Positions 55,030 through 57,678 of a stretch of 57,678 bases of DNA are shown piece by piece. Origin of the DNA: JADJOY01 sp016713535 [NCBI: Deltaproteobacteria bacterium] (lineage in GTDB: Bacteria > JADJOY01). Where the stretch lies: positions 1-57,678 of the forward strand of contig JADJOY010000011.1 in assembly GCA_016713535.1 (NCBI GenBank), given 5' to 3'. The notes beneath the pieces were generated by a model. That model searched no databases. It was not told the DNA's origin and was given only the letters and a program-made list of their open reading frames with translations. Position numbers and translations under genes: made by a program. Position 1 is the stretch's first letter, and the number at the start of each line of letters is the position of its first letter.

Positions 55030-56153
55030 GCGGAGACGCTCGGATCCCGTTCGCGGACCTGGCACGCCAGCACGCCGTGGTCGCGGGTGAGGTGGAGCGG
55101 GGCTTCGCGCGCGTGCTCGCGAGCCAGCGCTTCGTGGGCGGGCCCGAGGTGGCGGAGTTCGAGCGCGCGTTCGCGCGCTTCGCCGGCGTGAGCCACTGCG
55201 TCGGCGTCGCTAACGGCACCGACGCCCTCGAGCTCGCGTTGCGGGCCAGTGGAGTGGGCGCGGGCGACGAGGTGATCGTACCGGCCAACTCGTTCGTGGC
55301 GACTGCGCTGGCGGCGCTGCGCGTCGGCGCGACACCGGTGGTCGTCGACTGCGAGCCGCTCGCGCACACCCTGGACGTGAGCGCGGTCGAGGCGCGGCTC
55401 GGCGAGCGCACGCGCGCGATCGTGCCGGTGCACCTCTTCGGGCAGCTGGTACCGCTCGAGGAGCTGGCGCCGCTCGCCGCTCGCCGCGGCGTCGCGATCG
55501 TCGAGGACGCGGCGCAGGTCCACGGCGCGCGCCGCCACTGCTGGACGGCCGGGACCCACGGCCGCGCCGCCGCGACCAGCTTCCATCCCTCGAAGAACCT
55601 CGGGGCCTACGGCGACGCCGGCGCGGTGCTCACCAACGACGAGGCGGTTGCGCGCAGGGTGCGCGGGCTCCGCAACTACGGCGGCGAGAATCGCTACGAG
55701 CACCCCGAGCAGGGCTTCAACTCGCGCCTCGACGCGCTGCAGGCGGTGGTGTTGCGCGCGAAGCTCGAGCATCTGAGCGCCTGGAACGCCGCGCGCGCCG
55801 TCGCCGCGGAGCGCTACGACACACTCCTGGCCGGCGAGCCACGGGTGCGGCGGCCCGTCCGCCTGCCCGGCAACGAGCACGTCTGGCATCTCTACGTGGT
55901 GCGGATCGCGATGCGCGACGCGGTGCGCGCGCGTCTCGACGAGCGCGGCATCGAGACCGGCGTGCACTATCCGACGCCGCTGCACCTGACCGGCGCGCTC
56001 TCGCCCCTCGGCTACGCGCGCGGCGATTTCCCGGTCGCCGAGGCGCTCGCCGGCGAGATCTTGTCGCTGCCGCTCTTTCCTGGCATCTCCGCCGCGGAGC
56101 AAGAGCGCGTGGTGGCCGAGCTGGGTGCCGCGCTCGACCGGGAGGGCGCGTGA
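55026..56153 (+). CDS. DegT/DnrJ/EryC1/StrS sugar aminotransferase
   Basis: PLP-dependent enzyme that aminates a nucleotide-linked keto-sugar. IPFADLARQHAVVAGEVERG and ASQRFVGGPEVAEFE open the fold; GVANGTDALELALRASG binds the cofactor phosphate. The Schiff-base lysine is in SFHPSKNLGAYGDAGAVLT (about residue 190). RGLRNYGGENRYEHPEQGFN and LDALQAVVLRAKL match the WecE/WbpE/FdtB group, whose members feed an N-acyl sugar to the neighbouring acetyltransferase. Coupled on both sides (ATGA, GTGA). 375 residues, intact. Confidence 0.93.
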   Translation: MSGDARIPFADLARQHAVVAGEVERGFARVLASQRFVGGPEVAEFERAFARFAGVSHCVGVANGTDALELALRASGVGAGDEVIVPANSFVATALAALRVGATPVVVDCEPLAHTLDVSAVEARLGERTRAIVPVHLFGQLVPLEELAPLAARRGVAIVEDAAQVHGARRHCWTAGTHGRAAATSFHPSKNLGAYGDAGAVLTNDEAVARRVRGLRNYGGENRYEHPEQGFNSRLDALQAVVLRAKLEHLSAWNAARAVAAERYDTLLAGEPRVRRPVRLPGNEHVWHLYVVRIAMRDAVRARLDERGIETGVHYPTPLHLTGALSPLGYARGDFPVAEALAGEILSLPLFPGISAAEQERVVAELGAALDREGA

Positions 56154-56737
56154 CCAAGGCACTTCACCCGAGCGTCCGGGTCCACGAGCGCGCGCTGTGC
56201 GAGTCCGTCGACGTCGGTCCGCGGACCCGCGTGTGGGCCTTCGCCCACGTCATGGCCGGCGCGCGGGTGGGGGCCGACTGCAACATCGGCGACCACGCGT
56301 TCATCGAGAGCGGAGCGGTCCTCGGCGATCGCGTGACGGTGAAGAACGCGGTGCTGGTGTGGGACCGGGTCACGGTCGAGGACGACGTCTTCCTGGGACC
56401 GAACATGGTGTTCACCAACGACCTGGTGCCGCGCAACGCCTTCCGCAAGGGGCCCGCGTCCTTCCTGCCGACGCTCGTCCGCCGAGGGGCCTCGATCGGA
56501 GCGAACGTGACCGTGGTGTGTGGCATCACCATCGGTGAGGCCGCGTTCGTCGGCGCGGGCGCGGTGGTGACCCACGACGTGCCCGCGCGCGCCCTGGTGA
56601 TGGGAACCCCGGCGCGCTTCGCCGGGTGGATGTGCGACTGCGGGGAGCGCCTCGGCGACGGGCTCGCGTGTTCGTGCGGGCGCGCGTTCCGCCTGGTGTC
56701 CGAGAGCGCGGGGCTCGCGCCGAAGGAGACGGCATGA
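56150..56737 (+). CDS. Left-handed beta-helix sugar N-acyltransferase (WbpD/FdtC-like)
   Basis: Hexapeptide-repeat enzyme expected to acetylate the amino group made by the upstream aminotransferase. Repeats include TRVWAFAHVMAGARVGADC, NIGDHAFIESGAVLGDR and VTVEDDVFLGPNMVFTND; GASIGANVTVVCGITIGE and VGAGAVVTHDVPARALVMGT complete the coil. The C-terminus carries two CxC pairs (CDCGERL ... CSCGRAF), probably a zinc-binding tail as in related enzymes. GTG start overlapping the previous stop. 195 residues. Confidence 0.92.
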   Translation: MTKALHPSVRVHERALCESVDVGPRTRVWAFAHVMAGARVGADCNIGDHAFIESGAVLGDRVTVKNAVLVWDRVTVEDDVFLGPNMVFTNDLVPRNAFRKGPASFLPTLVRRGASIGANVTVVCGITIGEAAFVGAGAVVTHDVPARALVMGTPARFAGWMCDCGERLGDGLACSCGRAFRLVSESAGLAPKETA

Positions 56738-57291
56738 TCCAGACCACCAGCCCGAACGTGCGCGTCGCGCGTGCCGAGGACGGCGCGCGCGTGGCCGAGA
56801 TCTACGCGCCCTACGTGATCGACACGCCGATCACCTTCGAGACCGAGCCGCCGGACGCCGAGGCGATGAGCGAGCGCATCGCGAGCACCCTCGCGCGGTT
56901 CCCGTGGCTGGTGTGGGAAGAGGGCGGCCGCATCGCCGGATACGCCTACGCGAGCGAGCACCGCGCGCGCGCCGCCTACCGCTGGTGCGTCGAGGTCGCG
57001 GTGTACGTCGATGCCGCGGCCCACCGCCGCGGCATGGGGAGCCATCTCTACGCGTCGCTCTTCCCGCTGCTCGTTCGCCAGGGGCTCCGCAACGCCTACG
57101 CCGGCATCACGCTCCCCAACGCGGCGAGCGTCGGGCTCCACGAGGCGGTCGGCTTCGAGAAGCTCGGCGTGTACCGGCGGATCGGCTGGAAGCTCGGGAG
57201 CTGGCACGACGTCGGCTGGTGGGAGCGGTCGCTCGCCCTCCACACTCCCGATCCCGCCGAGCCGGTCCCGTTCGCCGAGCTCCGCGTATGA
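56734..57291 (+). CDS. GNAT acetyltransferase, phosphinothricin N-acetyltransferase-like
   Basis: A 185-residue GNAT domain of the PAT/MddA type. The N-terminus RVARAEDGARVAEIYAPYV with DTPITFETEPP, the middle YAYASEHRARAAYRWCVEVA and the CoA loop VDAAAHRRGMGSHLY are the family landmarks; GFEKLGVYRRIGWKLG is the usual end. It acetylates a small amine or amino-acid analogue such as methionine sulfone; the true substrate is not known. It overlaps the sugar acyltransferase by four bases, although its role need not be linked to sugars. Confidence 0.88.
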   Translation: MIQTTSPNVRVARAEDGARVAEIYAPYVIDTPITFETEPPDAEAMSERIASTLARFPWLVWEEGGRIAGYAYASEHRARAAYRWCVEVAVYVDAAAHRRGMGSHLYASLFPLLVRQGLRNAYAGITLPNAASVGLHEAVGFEKLGVYRRIGWKLGSWHDVGWWERSLALHTPDPAEPVPFAELRV

Positions 57292-57678
57292 GACTCGCGG
57301 ATCGCGCCACGCTGAGGCTCGGCGCTCGGCGCGTCGCAGCGAGGCTGTGAGGCAATCGAGCGTGCGCGAGGCGCCGCGGGGGGACGGAGCCCCCCGCGCT
57401 ACGAAGAGCGTCGTAGCGACGGGGGTTCCATCCCCCGTCGCCGGGCCCACGCGGCTTCCGTGAGCGACCCAGATGGACCGATTCGTAGCCTCATCGCGAC
57501 GCCACGAGCGTAGCGAGTGCCTTGGGGGTGGGGCCCCGGCCGGATTCACTGCGGACGGGGCGGGGGTCTGAGACAGACCCCGCCCGGACTCGCGGATCGC
57601 GCCACGATGAGACTTGGCGCTCGGCGCGTCGCAGTGCGACGCCACGAGCGCAGCGAGTGACTCAGGGGGGGGGGGTGG
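57292..57678. repeat. REP-rich intergenic block, second copy of the 29.5-kb block
   Basis: No gene up to the window edge. Minus-strand GTAG at 57399-57402 and plus-strand GTAG at 57413 with arms GACGGGGG / CCCCCGTC around TTCCAT form the same divergent pair as at 29577-29616. They are followed by GCGACGCCACGAGCG, then a GGGGCCCC block and a GTCTGAGACAGAC hairpin (57567-57579). The stretch GCGTCGCAG..GCGACGCCACGAGCG recurs at 57625. The final bases are a long G run whose exact length should not be trusted. Confidence 0.78.

Noticed and set aside
57660-57678. Terminal poly-G run as a functional element
   Set aside because: Lies at the window edge and long G runs are unreliable; nothing else supports a function.

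Overview
This is a stretch of bacterial chromosome with very high GC and strong G/C third positions. Most genes encode exported proteins: lipoproteins, beta-propellers (NHL, FG-GAP, PQQ-like), thrombospondin type 3/MopE-like acidic repeats and TIG-like modules. Together with a MexAB-OprM type efflux operon and an outer-membrane protein, this points to a Gram-negative, large-genome, deltaproteobacteria-like lineage (Myxococcota or Desulfobacterota/Binatota type). No rRNA or ribosomal marker is present to fix the taxonomy.

Layout. 1-1.3 kb: 3' part of an IS110-family element next to a cluster of REP palindromes. 1.4-14.5 kb: an exported carbohydrate-active region with a tandem-domain TIM-barrel glycosidase-like protein, an ACP plus FAD oxidoreductase pair, a membrane sulfatase-fold protein with an exported partner, a TIG-repeat protein, a single-domain paralogue of the TIM-barrel protein and a GH5 endoglycoceramidase-like lipoprotein. 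14.5-19.3 kb: an AT-rich GTAAAGC repeat array, an Ig-like lipoprotein, tRNA-Leu(UAA), and an overlapping AbiEi-like regulator/nucleotidyltransferase pair behind a palindromic operator. 19.5-24.6 kb: small lipoproteins, hemerythrin plus SRPBCC, RNase D, ahpC-ahpD. 24.8-33.3 kb: a giant NHL protein, an acyltransferase, GNAT, lipoproteins and a PHB-depolymerase-like esterase. 33.3-36.5 kb: ileS. 36.9-46 kb: an FG-GAP/calcium-repeat surface protein, a TerB-like protein, a condensation-fold acyltransferase, a 0.9-kb REP array, a serine hydrolase, an outer-membrane protein and a dehalogenase/epoxide-hydrolase-like enzyme. 46.3-52.4 kb: a complete RND efflux operon. 52.6-57.3 kb: an SDR, a surface-protein remnant, and a four-gene overlapping operon for acylamino-sugar modification and glycosyl transfer.

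Two threads run through the window. First, intergenic DNA is seeded with GTAG/GGAG-headed hairpins (REP-like). Their flanks are conserved while the stems change on both sides, so pairing is kept. They build divergent pairs and a 200-bp tandem array, and the IS110 element lies beside one of them. Second, many otherwise sound genes, including essential ileS and both RND outer and inner components, carry single-base indels in G/C runs. This looks like residual sequencing or assembly error more than gene decay, so the affected genes are annotated as single coding regions with a noted frameshift. The best candidate for a less-described system is the AbiEi-like/nucleotidyltransferase pair at 17.2-19.3 kb; the best structural novelty is the covarying REP family.
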